In this document: positions 1-8,412 of the stretch, piece after piece
Position numbering within the stretch: the first letter of the stretch is position 1
How the letters are laid out: each line of letters begins with the position of its first letter
Assembly: GCA_964291465.2 (NCBI GenBank)
Contig: OZ219941.1
Location: 1 to 64,000, forward strand
DNA length: 64,000 nucleotides
Source of the DNA: JAGWBJ01 sp964291465
GTDB lineage: Bacteria > Chloroflexota > Dehalococcoidia > Lucifugimonadales > JAGWBF01
Direction: 5' to 3'
Position numbers and translations under genes: made by a program
The notes under the pieces: model-generated
What the model was told of the DNA's origin: nothing
What the model saw: the letters and a program-made list of their open reading frames with translations, nothing else
The model's database searches: none

Positions 1-845
1 AACAGGAAGCCCGCCGTCTCCCTGTCGACCCCCTTCCACACGAACATCTCGACCATGTGGAGGGAGACGGCTCCCCAGAGGCCTATCCTGAGCACCGTGG
101 CCGTCAGCAGGACCCAGTAGGCGCCGGTGGCCAGGGCCTCTCTGACGGAGAAGTCCACCGGCGGCGTCTCGCTTGCGGGTCCCGCCGCCGGCGTGTCTTT
201 CCCGCCGCCGCCTGCATCCCCGTCGGGAAGCAGCCCCATGCTCTCGGGAGAGCGGCGGACGACCAGGGCCAGGGGCACAACGACGACGCACATGAAGATG
301 CCCGAGTACAGCATCACCTCCCGCCATCCCAGGGAGTGGACCCCCAGGGTGACCAGGGGCAGGATGACGGCGCCGCCCGAGGAGAAGCCGGTGATGCAGA
401 TGGACATGGACATGGAGCGCCGCCGCACGAACCAGGTGTTCACGGCGCTCAGGAGGGTCTGCCCCATGCCCGCGCTGCGCCCCGCCGAGACTATCAGGAC
501 GAACACGGCCAGGAAGACCCAGTAGTTGTCCACCCGGTGGAGGAGGACGTATCCCGCGCCGGCCATGAGCCCGCCGACCAGTATCATGGGCCGGGGGCCG
601 AAGACGTCCACCAGGCGGCCCACGAAGGGCCCGGCGATGCTGCCCTCGGCCCGGGAGGTGGCGAATATGATTGAGGTCTGGGCGCTGTTGAGGCGCAGGT
701 CCTCCTTGATGGGGCCGAAGAAGATGCTGTTGCTCTGCCAGAAGAGCCCACCGGAGAGGGCGCCCAGAACGAAGGTGGACACGATGATCCACCAGCCGTA
801 GTAGACGCGGCCGACCCTGGCCCGGAGACGGGCTACGGAGGCCAT
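1..845 (-). CDS. MFS transporter, truncated by window edge
   Basis: This is the N-terminal 281 residues of a major facilitator superfamily permease; the C-terminal half lies outside the window. Reading the minus strand from ATG at 845 gives an uninterrupted frame. The first membrane segment follows the motif YYGWWIIV at about residues 15-22, a start often seen in monocarboxylate/oxalate-formate type MFS carriers. Further hydrophobic segments follow, then a Gly/Pro-rich cytoplasmic loop near residues 205-225 that should separate the two six-helix bundles. It lies directly upstream of nothing visible, and just downstream of two maleate-isomerase-like genes on the same strand (17-bp gap), so a carboxylic-acid substrate is plausible but not shown. 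Confidence 0.8.
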   Translation of the reverse strand, partial: MASVARLRARVGRVYYGWWIIVSTFVLGALSGGLFWQSNSIFFGPIKEDLRLNSAQTSIIFATSRAEGSIAGPFVGRLVDVFGPRPMILVGGLMAGAGYVLLHRVDNYWVFLAVFVLIVSAGRSAGMGQTLLSAVNTWFVRRRSMSMSICITGFSSGGAVILPLVTLGVHSLGWREVMLYSGIFMCVVVVPLALVVRRSPESMGLLPDGDAGGGGKDTPAAGPASETPPVDFSVREALATGAYWVLLTATVLRIGLWGAVSLHMVEMFVWKGVDRETAGFL

Positions 846-862
846 GTTGCCCGGTTGGGGAC

Positions 863-1596
863 CTAGACGGCGGCCTTGGCCAGGGAGTCGATGAGGGAGC
901 CGAACCCGGGTCTGGGCTCGATGTCCAGCAGCTTGAACGCGGCCCAGACGGTGGCCTGGTTGGAGGTTATCACGGGCCGGGACAGGCGCCGCTCCAGCTC
1001 CGCCGCCACCTCCATGGACCTCCACGCGGTGCAGGAGCAGAACAGGGCCTCGGCCTCGGGGCGGCACGCCTTCGCGGAGAACTCCAGGACCGACTCCGGG
1101 GGCTGGTCGCAGATGCCCGAGTTGCCCGTTGCCGAGGCCACGGGCTCGCCGTCCACGTTCAGCACGTCGAAGCCGCACTCCGTGTAGTAGTCCTTCAGCC
1201 GCTCGTCCGCCAGTCCCCGTAGGGGCTGGTGACTGAGATGGCCTTCACGCCCATGTGGGCCAGGGCGTCGGCGGCCGCCGGGGCCGTCGCCGCGGCCGGC
1301 AGTCCCGACGCCGCCTCGATGGTGGCCAGCAGCTCCTGGTCGTAGCCCCGTCCCTTGTAGAAGCTGCCGCCGGTGCAGGCGTACACGATCAGGTCCACCG
1401 ACGCGGTGGCCAGGTACCTGGCAGCCTGCTCCACGTCCGAGTTCATCCTGTCCACGATGTCGGTGGTGGTCGCCTCGTCCATCCACATCCTGTGGGAGTG
1501 GAGCGTCACGTCCCTGGGGGCGGCCATCCTGAAGTCCGGCTCCACCGTGGTGTTGGTGGAGGGCACGATGAGGCCTATGCGCTTTCGGATCGCCAT
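863..1596 (-). CDS. maleate isomerase / Asp-Glu racemase family protein, copy A (frameshifted)
   Basis: Member of the Asp/Glu racemase superfamily closest in pattern to maleate cis-trans isomerase and arylmalonate decarboxylase. The N-terminal motif IGLIVPSTNTTVEPDF and two Cys motifs (ACTGGSF and SCTAWR) are where this family carries its two catalytic cysteines. The frame breaks near 1210: the N-terminal frame runs GDWRTSG-stop, while ERLKDYY and the rest continue in another frame. Adding one G to the run at about 1209-1211 restores a protein of about 244 residues that aligns end to end with copy B. It is probably translated if the shift is an assembly error. The substrate cannot be told from sequence. 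It follows copy B after a 45-bp gap. Confidence 0.75.
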
Positions 1597-1641
1597 TTCA
1601 CACCTCCGGTCGACGTTGACTATCTTGGACGTGGGGGGCCG

Positions 1642-2378
1642 CTAGACGGGCGCCTTGACCAGGGAGTCGATGAGGGAGCCCAACCCGGGCTTGGGTCGAT
1701 GTCCAGGCGCTTGAAGGAGGCCCAGATGGTGGCCTGGTTGGAGGTCACCACGGGCCGGGACAGGCGCCGCTCCAGCTCGGCCGCGATCTCCAGCGAGCGC
1801 CATGCGGTGCACGAGCAGAAGTGGGCGTCGGCCTCGGGACGGCACTGCTGGACGGAGAACTCCAGTATCTCCTCGGGGTCCCGGTCGCTGATGGCGTAGC
1901 CGCCGGCGGCGACCACGTTGGGCTCCCCGTCCACGTTCAGCACCTCGAAACCGGCGTCTGTGTAGTACTCGGCCAGCCGCTCGTTGGACCACTCGGGATA
2001 GGGGGTCGTCACCGACACCCTGGCCGCTCCCTGGGACTTCAGGGCCTCCGCAGCCGCGGTGGCCGTGGCGATGGTGGGCACGCCGGCGATCCCCTCGATG
2101 GTCCTGATCATCTCCTGGTCGAAGCCCCACCCGCGGTAGAAGCTGCCGGTGGTGCAGGCGTAGACCACCAGGTCCATGCCTGCGGTGGCCAGGTACCTGG
2201 CTGCCTTCTCCATGTCGTCGTTCATCCGGTCCATGATCTCCGACATGGGGCCCTCGCCCGCGATGAACATGCGGTGGGTGTGTATGGTCACGTCGTCGGG
2301 GGCCGCCATGCGGAAGTCCGGCTCGGCAGCCGTGTTGGAAGATGGAAGGATCAGCCCTATGCGCTTGCGGATCGCCAT
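1642..2378 (-). CDS. maleate isomerase / Asp-Glu racemase family protein, copy B (3' frameshift)
   Basis: Close paralogue of the neighbouring downstream gene, starting with the same MAIRKRIGLI and carrying the same Cys motifs (ACTTGSF, SCTAWR). The apparent frame ends in a non-homologous tail after LDIDPSPGW. Copy A at this point reads LDIEPRPGFGSLIDSLAKAAV, and the alternative frame here gives KPGLGSLIDSLVKAPV followed by a stop at 1642. Restoring one C to the C-run at about 1697-1699 joins the two, giving about 245 residues. The family performs cofactor-free two-Cys chemistry on maleate, arylmalonates or related acids. Tandem duplication next to an MFS permease suggests a small acid-utilisation unit. 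Confidence 0.8.
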
Positions 2379-2416
2379 GTCAAACCTCCGTACTCCCCTG
2401 TCCCGGGGCTTCGAAT

Positions 2417-3340
2417 CTATCCGGGGCCGGCCAGATGCCTCACGGCCCCCATCGCCGCGGTGGCGCCGTCCCCAGCCGCGCTGGCGAGCTGGGACGACGA
2501 GTGCTGGCGGATGTCCCCGGCGGCGAACAGGCCCGGCACCGCGGTCTCCATCCGCAGGTCCACGGGGATGTGGCCGGCGTTGTCCGTCTTCAAGACGCCC
2601 TGGACGAACCCTGTGTTGGGCTCCAGGCCCACGTATACGAACAGGCCCGACAGGGACACCCGGTTGGTCAGGTTCGTGACCACGTTGCGGACGTTGACCG
2701 CCCTCACCACCTCGTCGCCGAGGACCGACTCCACGACTGTGTTGAATACGACGTCGATTCTCGGGTGGGCCAACACCCGGCTCTGCAGCGCCCTCTGGGC
2801 CCGGAGCTGGTCCCGCCGGTGGAAGAGGACCACCTTCTCCGTGTACTCGATGAGGGTCATGGCTTCGTCGGCCGCGGAGTCCCCCCCGCCGACCACGCCC
2901 ACGACCTCGCCCCTGAACATGGGCCCGTCGCAGGTGGCGCAGTGGGATATGCCCTTGCCGTACAGATCGTCCTCGCCGGGGACGCCCAGCTTCCTAAGGC
3001 TGGACCCGGCGGCCACGATCAACGCCCTGGCCCTGTAGCTGCCAGAATGGGTCGTGACGACCTTGTGGACGCCGTCCAGGGCCAGCCCGGTCACCTCGTC
3101 CATCACGAACTCGGCGCCGGCGTTCATGGCCTGCTCCTGGATCAGGGGACTCAGCTCGGCCCCGGACACGCCCTCGGTGAACCCGGGGAAGTTCTCGATC
3201 TTCTCCACGTTTATGATCTGGTTTCCGGCCATGAGCCGCTCTATGACGAGGGTCCTCAGCCCATGGCGGCCCGTATACATGGCGGCGGTGAGCCCCGCCA
3301 CTCCCGCGCCCACAACCACAACGTCGTACTCAGAAGCCAA
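2417..3340 (-). CDS. trxB: thioredoxin reductase
   Basis: NADPH- and FAD-dependent thioredoxin reductase, which reduces thioredoxin in the cytoplasm. The FAD-binding GAGVAG motif sits near residue 11, the redox pair is CATC (Cys134/Cys137), the NADPH-binding GGGDSAADEA follows, and the C-terminal FAD motif AAGDIR precedes the end. I take TTG at 3340 as the start: it gives 307 residues, the usual family length, starts right before the first beta strand and has a purine-rich GGGAAAGGG upstream. A longer frame from another TTG at 3376 is also open. It stands alone between the membrane-protein cluster and the racemase-like pair. Confidence 0.9.
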   Translation of the reverse strand: MASEYDVVVVGAGVAGLTAAMYTGRHGLRTLVIERLMAGNQIINVEKIENFPGFTEGVSGAELSPLIQEQAMNAGAEFVMDEVTGLALDGVHKVVTTHSGSYRARALIVAAGSSLRKLGVPGEDDLYGKGISHCATCDGPMFRGEVVGVVGGGDSAADEAMTLIEYTEKVVLFHRRDQLRAQRALQSRVLAHPRIDVVFNTVVESVLGDEVVRAVNVRNVVTNLTNRVSLSGLFVYVGLEPNTGFVQGVLKTDNAGHIPVDLRMETAVPGLFAAGDIRQHSSSQLASAAGDGATAAMGAVRHLAGPG

Positions 3341-3451
3341 CCCACTACCCTTTCCCACAAGATTTCGACGCTCCAAGGGGCGGCGAACTCTAGGCGTAAA
3401 TATATCGTCCGGGCGTCGGGAGTGTCAAGGACGCGCACCCTTGCCCTGCGC

Positions 3452-5014
3452 CTACTCCACTATGGGTTGCGCCACGATCCATAGGCTGACGACGGTGTAC
3501 ATCACCATCAGCCCCAACATGGGGTACTGGCTCCTCATCGCCATCGCCCGGTCGCCAAACAGCCTGGTGGCGGTGTGGTGGGCAAGGTACACGGCGGCGA
3601 TGTGCCCCGCGACGATGGCGCCGACGGAGAGGAACCACACGGCCCTGGCGCTGACCACTCCTATGTCGGTGACGTACTCCGACGTGCCGAACAGGTCCCA
3701 CCCCCGGCTCAGTGGGTCCGAGGAGAGGGGTATAAGGAGCTGGCCCTGCACCACCAGCAGCGTGAAGAAGTGGGCGATGTTGTAGGCCAGGGCGATGGGC
3801 ACCAGGGAGAAGACGAAGGCCCGGGCCAGCTCCCCGGGGGTGCGCACGTCGCCCACGGCCCGGGCCATCAGCCCGCAGAAGGCCAGGTAGACCAGCAGGA
3901 AGGCTGCGGGAAACAGCAGCAGCCCCAGGGTGTCGGCGATGGTGATCCCGTTCACGACCGTGGTGTTGACTACCCCCACGAATATATCCAGGGACTGGGA
4001 CTGGACGTCGACCCAGGCAGACGTGGCGCCGAACCCGTCGAAGGTCACCGTGGCCAGCATCAGGACCACCAGCGCCACCACGTCGGGGCCGATGAGCTGC
4101 CGCCGGGCCAGACCGATGGCGAAGGGCCGGAGGTTCACCTCCCTCCGCGCGTCCGAAGCCCGGCCGGCGCGCTCGAAGCACTCGTAGCAGTTCACGCACT
4201 CGCCGTCCTCGTCCCGGCACTCCTCGGAGCACTCCCGGCAGGCGGCGAAGCCGGACACGCGGACCTCCGTCGGGGCGAACCGGGAAAGGAACTCGAAGAC
4301 CACCGAGAACGCCTCCCCGTGGCGCAGCCACTGGTGCTTGCCGAAGACGGCCATCCCGCCCAGGGTGACGACCGTGTAGGTGATGGCCATGGCCCCCACC
4401 CTCACGGGCACCGACGACTCGGGGTAGGCGTTCTCCAGCCACGCGAACAGGAGGAAGAGCACCAGGGCAGGCCACAGCCCCCAGGATGGGGGATAGCTCT
4501 CGCCAAGGGAGAGCCGGAAGCCGGGCTTGAGCAGCCGGCACACCCCCTCGGCGGCCTCGAAGACCGCCTTCCATGGGTTTATCAGGGCCCATGCGTTCCC
4601 CACCAGCGCCACGAAGAACCCGAGCCCGACCCACCAGATCACCCAGACGAAGGTGGGGGAGAAGTTCAAGGACGGGACCTGGCTGCCGAACAGCCCCGCC
4701 GCGATGACGAGGCCCAACAGGAACACCGACAGCAGCTTCGCGGGCAGCAGCACCAACGGGTTGACGAGGAGGGACCCGGCCAGGGGCAGGCCCAGGAGGT
4801 TGCAGCGCCAGTAGGCCCCGCCCCGGTCCCCCACCCGGCCGAACCACCCGATGACTACGAAGGATAGGGCCACCGCCACCCCGGCGCCCACCATGAAGTA
4901 CCCCAAGGGCACGGGGAGGTCGTAACGCTCCCCGAACCCGTGGGCGTGGGCGGGCACGGCCGCCAGCGCCGCCCCTGCCGCAGCCAGCGGCAGGAGTATC
5001 TTCAGAGACCTCAT
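3452..5014 (-). CDS. polytopic membrane protein with a Cys-rich loop
   Basis: A 520-residue protein with an N-terminal signal-like segment ending AHAHGFGERYDLPVP and roughly ten hydrophobic segments. A hydrophilic loop near residues 255-290 carries seven cysteines in CRECSEEC and CVNCYEC arrangements, which could bind metal or an iron-sulfur cluster. The HGxGxRxDLPVP start resembles actinobacterial membrane proteins that databases label 'fenitrothion hydrolase'; I recall that name from annotation and do not trust it as a function. It is the last gene of a minus-strand group with a cupredoxin-like lipoprotein, a YtkA/FixH-like protein and a His-rich membrane protein, which points to metal handling or respiratory assembly. 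Function unknown. Confidence 0.7.
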   Translation of the reverse strand: MRSLKILLPLAAAGAALAAVPAHAHGFGERYDLPVPLGYFMVGAGVAVALSFVVIGWFGRVGDRGGAYWRCNLLGLPLAGSLLVNPLVLLPAKLLSVFLLGLVIAAGLFGSQVPSLNFSPTFVWVIWWVGLGFFVALVGNAWALINPWKAVFEAAEGVCRLLKPGFRLSLGESYPPSWGLWPALVLFLLFAWLENAYPESSVPVRVGAMAITYTVVTLGGMAVFGKHQWLRHGEAFSVVFEFLSRFAPTEVRVSGFAACRECSEECRDEDGECVNCYECFERAGRASDARREVNLRPFAIGLARRQLIGPDVVALVVLMLATVTFDGFGATSAWVDVQSQSLDIFVGVVNTTVVNGITIADTLGLLLFPAAFLLVYLAFCGLMARAVGDVRTPGELARAFVFSLVPIALAYNIAHFFTLLVVQGQLLIPLSSDPLSRGWDLFGTSEYVTDIGVVSARAVWFLSVGAIVAGHIAAVYLAHHTATRLFGDRAMAMRSQYPMLGLMVMYTVVSLWIVAQPIVE

Positions 5015-5059
5015 GCAAGCACCTTCATTTCGTACCCTCCCCTACGGGCCCTCTTCCGC

Positions 5060-5110
5060 CCGTTCTGGGCCTATTAGCCCGTATTGGGCCCATTAGCCCG
5101 CGCTGGGCCT
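5060..5110. repeat. short imperfect tandem repeat in intergenic gap
   Basis: The 150-bp gap between two minus-strand genes holds about two copies of a 19-bp unit built on GGGCCYATTAGCCCG, plus a related partial copy on each side. The unit itself is a weak inverted repeat. Nothing else is recognisable in the gap. Confidence 0.6.
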
Positions 5111-5164
5111 TCGCCTGTGCTGGGAAGGGTCACTCTGACATGGGACGGCCTACGAATGCGGCTG

Positions 5165-5896
5165 TTACCTGGGCCGGACCTCCAGGATACCTATCTCCAC
5201 CTCCGCCTCCGAACTCTCCCCTCCCCCGTGTCCCCCGCTCTGGTGACCGGAGGCCCCGGCGGAGGAGTCGTGAAGGCCGCTGTGCACCGTCTGGGTCACC
5301 GAATCGTTGTTGGTCCAGACCACCGTCGTGCCGGGCCTCACCACCGTCTCATGGGGGTGGACCGCCATCTCCCTGATCTCGATGTCGACGGACCCGGTGG
5401 CCCCCTCGTGATGGGACACGGTTAGGGACCCGGCGACCTGGGGGTTCAGGTGGCTGTGGAAGGGGACGGACATGGCTTCCATGCCGTCAGGCACCGTGAA
5501 GCTGAAGGTGTCTCCCGGCTCCAGCAGGCCCGACTGGAAGACCTTGCCGTGGGAGTGGCCGGGGCTCTCCCCCTGCTGCTTGTGGAACGCGATGGGGAAC
5601 CGGCCCTCTATCTCGGCGACGAAGTGGAAGTCGGAGGGCTCTCCGGCCTTCACCTCCTGTTCTATGTCGTAGCCGTGCAGGTGGAACGCCCCCCCGGCCT
5701 CGGACTCGATGCGGAGGGTGACCATGTCCCGGTGCTTGACCTTGACCGTGTCCGGGACCATGATCTCTCCATCCACCCGGACCGGTATCGTAAGCTCCTC
5801 GGGGTCACCACCGCCGCAGGCGGCGCCCGCGGCGGCAAGCAGAATCAGTGCGGCGGGCGCCAGCGCGCCCAGCCACCTCGTACCTATCGTAAACAC
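5165..5896 (-). CDS. cupredoxin-like lipoprotein
   Basis: A 243-residue exported protein with an N-terminal hydrophobic segment ending in a probable lipoprotein Cys (AAGAACGGG), so it is likely anchored to the outer face of the membrane. Two cupredoxin-like parts follow. The first (about residues 35-150) contains FHLHGYDIEQ and VPFHSH, offering His ligands. The second begins WTNNDSVTQTVHSG, typical of the N-terminal half of plastocyanin-type folds, but lacks the usual C-terminal Cys/His/Met copper loop and ends in a Gly/His-rich stretch. Copper or other soft-metal binding is likely for the first domain. It is separated from the next upstream gene by 9 bp, so they are probably co-transcribed. 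Confidence 0.7.
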   Translation of the reverse strand: MFTIGTRWLGALAPAALILLAAAGAACGGGDPEELTIPVRVDGEIMVPDTVKVKHRDMVTLRIESEAGGAFHLHGYDIEQEVKAGEPSDFHFVAEIEGRFPIAFHKQQGESPGHSHGKVFQSGLLEPGDTFSFTVPDGMEAMSVPFHSHLNPQVAGSLTVSHHEGATGSVDIEIREMAVHPHETVVRPGTTVVWTNNDSVTQTVHSGLHDSSAGASGHQSGGHGGGESSEAEVEIGILEVRPR

Positions 5897-5905
5897 TGGA
5901 GTCTC

Positions 5906-6469
5906 CTATGCTCTGCGCCTCCTTCGCCGCCGCCTGCCCCGGACCCTGTCCCACGTCCAGATGGCCAGGGCAAGGAAGGCGATGGCGAGGGCCAGCAGGA
6001 ATATCAGATTGAAGCCCTCGGCCTCGGACACGTCCAGCGGGACGTCCAGGGCCGCGGTGCCCAGCTCCGCCTCGACCTGCAGCGTGAAGTTCCAGCGGCC
6101 GATGGCGTCCAGGGGTACGTCCACGTCGTAGAACTGGGGACTCTCCAGGGAGGCAACCGCCGCCACGGGGCCGACGGCCGTGGAGCCCTCCGGCCCCGTG
6201 GCGGCGACCGTCACCGCGCCCCCGGTCAGTATCGTCCCCTGCGCGGCGTCCTTTATCTGGATGCTCAGGTGCAGGTTGCCGACCCTGGGGGTGCCGGGCA
6301 GTATGCCCACCCTCAGCTCGTAGGGGCCTGCGCGCTCGCTCTTGACCAGCTCTCTGGTCGCGCCGTTGGCATGGACCGCCGTGGGCCCTCCTGCACTTGC
6401 GGCATGGATGGCGCCCAGCAGCAACAGCCAGGACGGGAGCCAGGCCAGTATGGCGCGCGGACGGATCAC
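5906..6469 (-). CDS. YtkA/FixH-like membrane-anchored protein
   Basis: A 187-residue protein starting at GTG 6469, which places a signal/anchor helix (LPSWLLLLGAIHAASA) right at the N-terminus. A longer open frame upstream is low-complexity and not credible. The middle part is a beta-rich extracytoplasmic domain with the pattern YELRVGILPGTPRVGNLHLS, like YtkA/FixH-type domains. A C-terminal membrane helix (FNLIFLLALAIAFLALAIW) is followed by a run of eight or more arginines, so the C-terminus is cytoplasmic. Its position between a cupredoxin-like lipoprotein and a His-rich membrane protein fits a periplasmic metal-handling role, which is inference. Confidence 0.65.
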   Translation of the reverse strand: MIRPRAILAWLPSWLLLLGAIHAASAGGPTAVHANGATRELVKSERAGPYELRVGILPGTPRVGNLHLSIQIKDAAQGTILTGGAVTVAATGPEGSTAVGPVAAVASLESPQFYDVDVPLDAIGRWNFTLQVEAELGTAALDVPLDVSEAEGFNLIFLLALAIAFLALAIWTWDRVRGRRRRRRRRA

Positions 6470-6540
6470 GGACGCGGACCGCCTCCCCGAATATCGGATA
6501 CCCCGGACGTGGTGGAGTGGACCCTTGGGACGGCCGGGGT

Positions 6541-6933
6541 TCAGGCGGGAGGCCGGTCCGGCGGCGGAACGCACGCCCCGTCGGGCACCGCCATGGCCTG
6601 GATTCGGCGGCCCGTCACAAACGGGGGCGCCAGGACACTGGGAAGGTGCAGGGCCATGACCACGCCCAGGCTCAGAAGCGCCCAGTAGGCCGCGCTGGCG
6701 TTGTTCGACACGAAGGCCGTGACGGGTCCGCCGGAGCCGTCCATTGGGACGGTGTGCACGTGCTCCGGGTCCGACGCGGTGTGCTGGTGCTCTCCCACCG
6801 TTCCGGACCAGATGTGGTCGTGCCACGGCTGACGCTCGGCGTAGTGGTGGTCGAAGATCGCGCCCACGAGGCCCGCGTAGAGGGCGAAGAGCAGCACGGA
6901 CGACGCGATATGATACAGGACCCGATTCATCAT
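6541..6933 (-). CDS. small His-rich membrane protein
   Basis: A 130-residue protein with two membrane helices (residues about 8-26 and 82-102). Between them lies an exported loop rich in histidine (DHHYAERQPWHDHIW, GEHQHTASDPEHVHT), suggestive of metal binding. I do not recognise a family. It is the first gene of the four-gene minus-strand cluster running to 3452, with a 71-bp gap to the next gene, and has a Pro-rich C-terminal tail. Confidence 0.6.
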   Translation of the reverse strand: MMNRVLYHIASSVLLFALYAGLVGAIFDHHYAERQPWHDHIWSGTVGEHQHTASDPEHVHTVPMDGSGGPVTAFVSNNASAAYWALLSLGVVMALHLPSVLAPPFVTGRRIQAMAVPDGACVPPPDRPPA

Positions 6934-7024
6934 GGCCGTACCCTATCATAGCCGGGGGCCACCAAGCCGTGTCAAGCCCGGTTCCCCGTGTGGGCCCCAT
7001 TTGTGGGAGCGGTGAGCCGAGACG

Positions 7025-7053
7025 TTGCTATTTGCGCACCGGAAGTCTATATT
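7025..7053 (+). promoter_or_regulatory. housekeeping-type promoter for the desaturase
   Basis: A TTGCTA -35 and a TATATT -10 are separated by exactly 17 bp. It points towards the desaturase gene, about 100 bp upstream of its start. Two near-perfect 20-bp direct copies of CTGGTGTCTGCGAAGAGCA follow at about 7061-7100, in the untranslated leader. Confidence 0.55.
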
Positions 7054-7149
7054 TAGAAGCTGGTGTCTGCGAAGAGCACTGGTGTCTGCGAAAGAGCAAG
7101 GGGTGAAGCCGGTCCGGCGCGGCATGGCAGCCCCGGCGAGGACTGACGA

Positions 7150-8238
7150 GTGAACACAGCGGCCATGGAAGTTGCATCCCTCGGAAACCTGGGAGCCCCC
7201 GAGGGCCCCGCCAACGCCGACTACGCGGAGCTCAAGGCCAGGGTGAAGCGGGCCGGGCTCTTGGAGAAGCAGTCAGGGTACTACCTCTTCATAGCCTCCC
7301 TTACCCTGGGACTGCTGGCGGCCTCCTTCGTCCTGGCGTCCCTGGCGGACGCTGTGTGGCTGCACATGGCCAACGGCGCCTTCATGGCCGTGGTGTTCAC
7401 GCAGATCGGGTTTATCGGGCACGACGCGGGCCACCTGCAAATATTCCGCTCCCCCAAGAGGAACTACCTGGCCCTCCTGGGCGTGGGGCTCCTCATAGGC
7501 CTGAGCCCAAGCTGGTGGTTGGACAAGCACAACAATCACCACGCCAACCCCAACGACATCGACCTGGACATGGACATCAACATCCCGCTCATCGCCTTTA
7601 CCGACGAGCAGGCCCAGGCCAAGCGAGGCCTGTTCCGGCACATTGTCAAGTACCAGTCCATACTGTTCTTCCCCATGCTCCTGGTGGAGGCCCTGAGCAT
7701 TCGGGCCGACAGCGCCCAGTTCATCATGCGCGGCAAGAACGTCAAGCACCCGGTCGCCGAGTCCCTGGCCGTGATACTGCACTTCGTCCTCTACTTCACC
7801 CTGGCGTTCACGCTGATGAGCCCCATGCACGCCTTGGCCTTCATCCTGGTGCACCAGGGACTGATAGGGGTCTACATGGGCTCGGTGTTCGCTCCCAACC
7901 ACAAGGGGATGCCCGTGCTCAGCAGCGCCTTCAAGCTCGATTACCTTAGACGGCAGGTGCTCACCTCCAGGAACGTGCACGGCAACCCTCTCATCGACTA
8001 CATGTACGGGGGCCTCAACTACCAGATCGAGCACCACCTGTTCCCCACGGTGCCCAGGAACAAGCTGGCCTCGGTCCGCCCCATCGTCAAGGAGTTCTGC
8101 AAGGAGCGCAACATCCCCTACTACGAGACCGGCATGGTGCGGTCGTACAGGGAGATACTGGGCCACCTGGGTGAGATCGGCGGCCAGCTACGCAAGGCAT
8201 CCAGGCCGAGGGAAACGGCATCCCCGGCAACTCGCTAG
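7150..8238 (+). CDS. membrane fatty-acid desaturase
   Basis: Membrane di-iron acyl desaturase of the linoleoyl-CoA/DesA3 type, introducing a double bond into a fatty acyl chain at the cytoplasmic membrane. The three histidine boxes are intact: HDAGH (91-95), HNNHH (127-131) and QIEHH (292-296). Hydrophobic segments flank them in the usual order, and 362 residues is normal for the family. The start is GTG at 7150, or ATG at 7165, five codons later. An electron-donating reductase is not encoded nearby. The position of desaturation cannot be read from the sequence. The gene stands alone with its own promoter. Confidence 0.88.
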   Translation: MNTAAMEVASLGNLGAPEGPANADYAELKARVKRAGLLEKQSGYYLFIASLTLGLLAASFVLASLADAVWLHMANGAFMAVVFTQIGFIGHDAGHLQIFRSPKRNYLALLGVGLLIGLSPSWWLDKHNNHHANPNDIDLDMDINIPLIAFTDEQAQAKRGLFRHIVKYQSILFFPMLLVEALSIRADSAQFIMRGKNVKHPVAESLAVILHFVLYFTLAFTLMSPMHALAFILVHQGLIGVYMGSVFAPNHKGMPVLSSAFKLDYLRRQVLTSRNVHGNPLIDYMYGGLNYQIEHHLFPTVPRNKLASVRPIVKEFCKERNIPYYETGMVRSYREILGHLGEIGGQLRKASRPRETASPATR

Positions 8239-8262
8239 ACGGGGAGACCTGCAGTCTTCTCC

Positions 8263-8412
8263 AGCGTAGCGGCTCCCCTAGCGTAGCGGCTCCCCTAGCG
8301 TAGCGACTCCCCTAGCGTAGCGACTCCCCTAGCGTAGCGACTCCCCTAGCGTAGCGACTCCCCTAGCGTAGCGACTCCCCTAGCGTAGCGACTCCCCTAG
8401 CGTAGCGACTCC
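8263..8412. repeat. 17-bp tandem repeat (minisatellite) at the lepB stop codon
   Basis: Eight perfect or near-perfect copies of the 17-bp unit AGCGTAGCGACTCCCCT run head to tail, followed by a ninth, 14-bp partial copy. The first two copies carry G instead of A at position 10. The last copies include the 3' end and TAG stop codon of the signal peptidase gene on the minus strand, so each upstream copy repeats that stop-codon sequence. Without spacers, it is not a CRISPR array. Confidence 0.95.

Noticed and set aside
3390..5018. A longer frame overlapping the Cys-rich membrane protein
   Set aside because: Its product is Gly/Arg/Pro-rich with no membrane segments, whereas the 3452-5014 frame gives a coherent polytopic membrane protein.
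8263..8412. CRISPR-like regular repeats
   Set aside because: Units are 17 bp, adjacent without spacers, and no cas genes are nearby.
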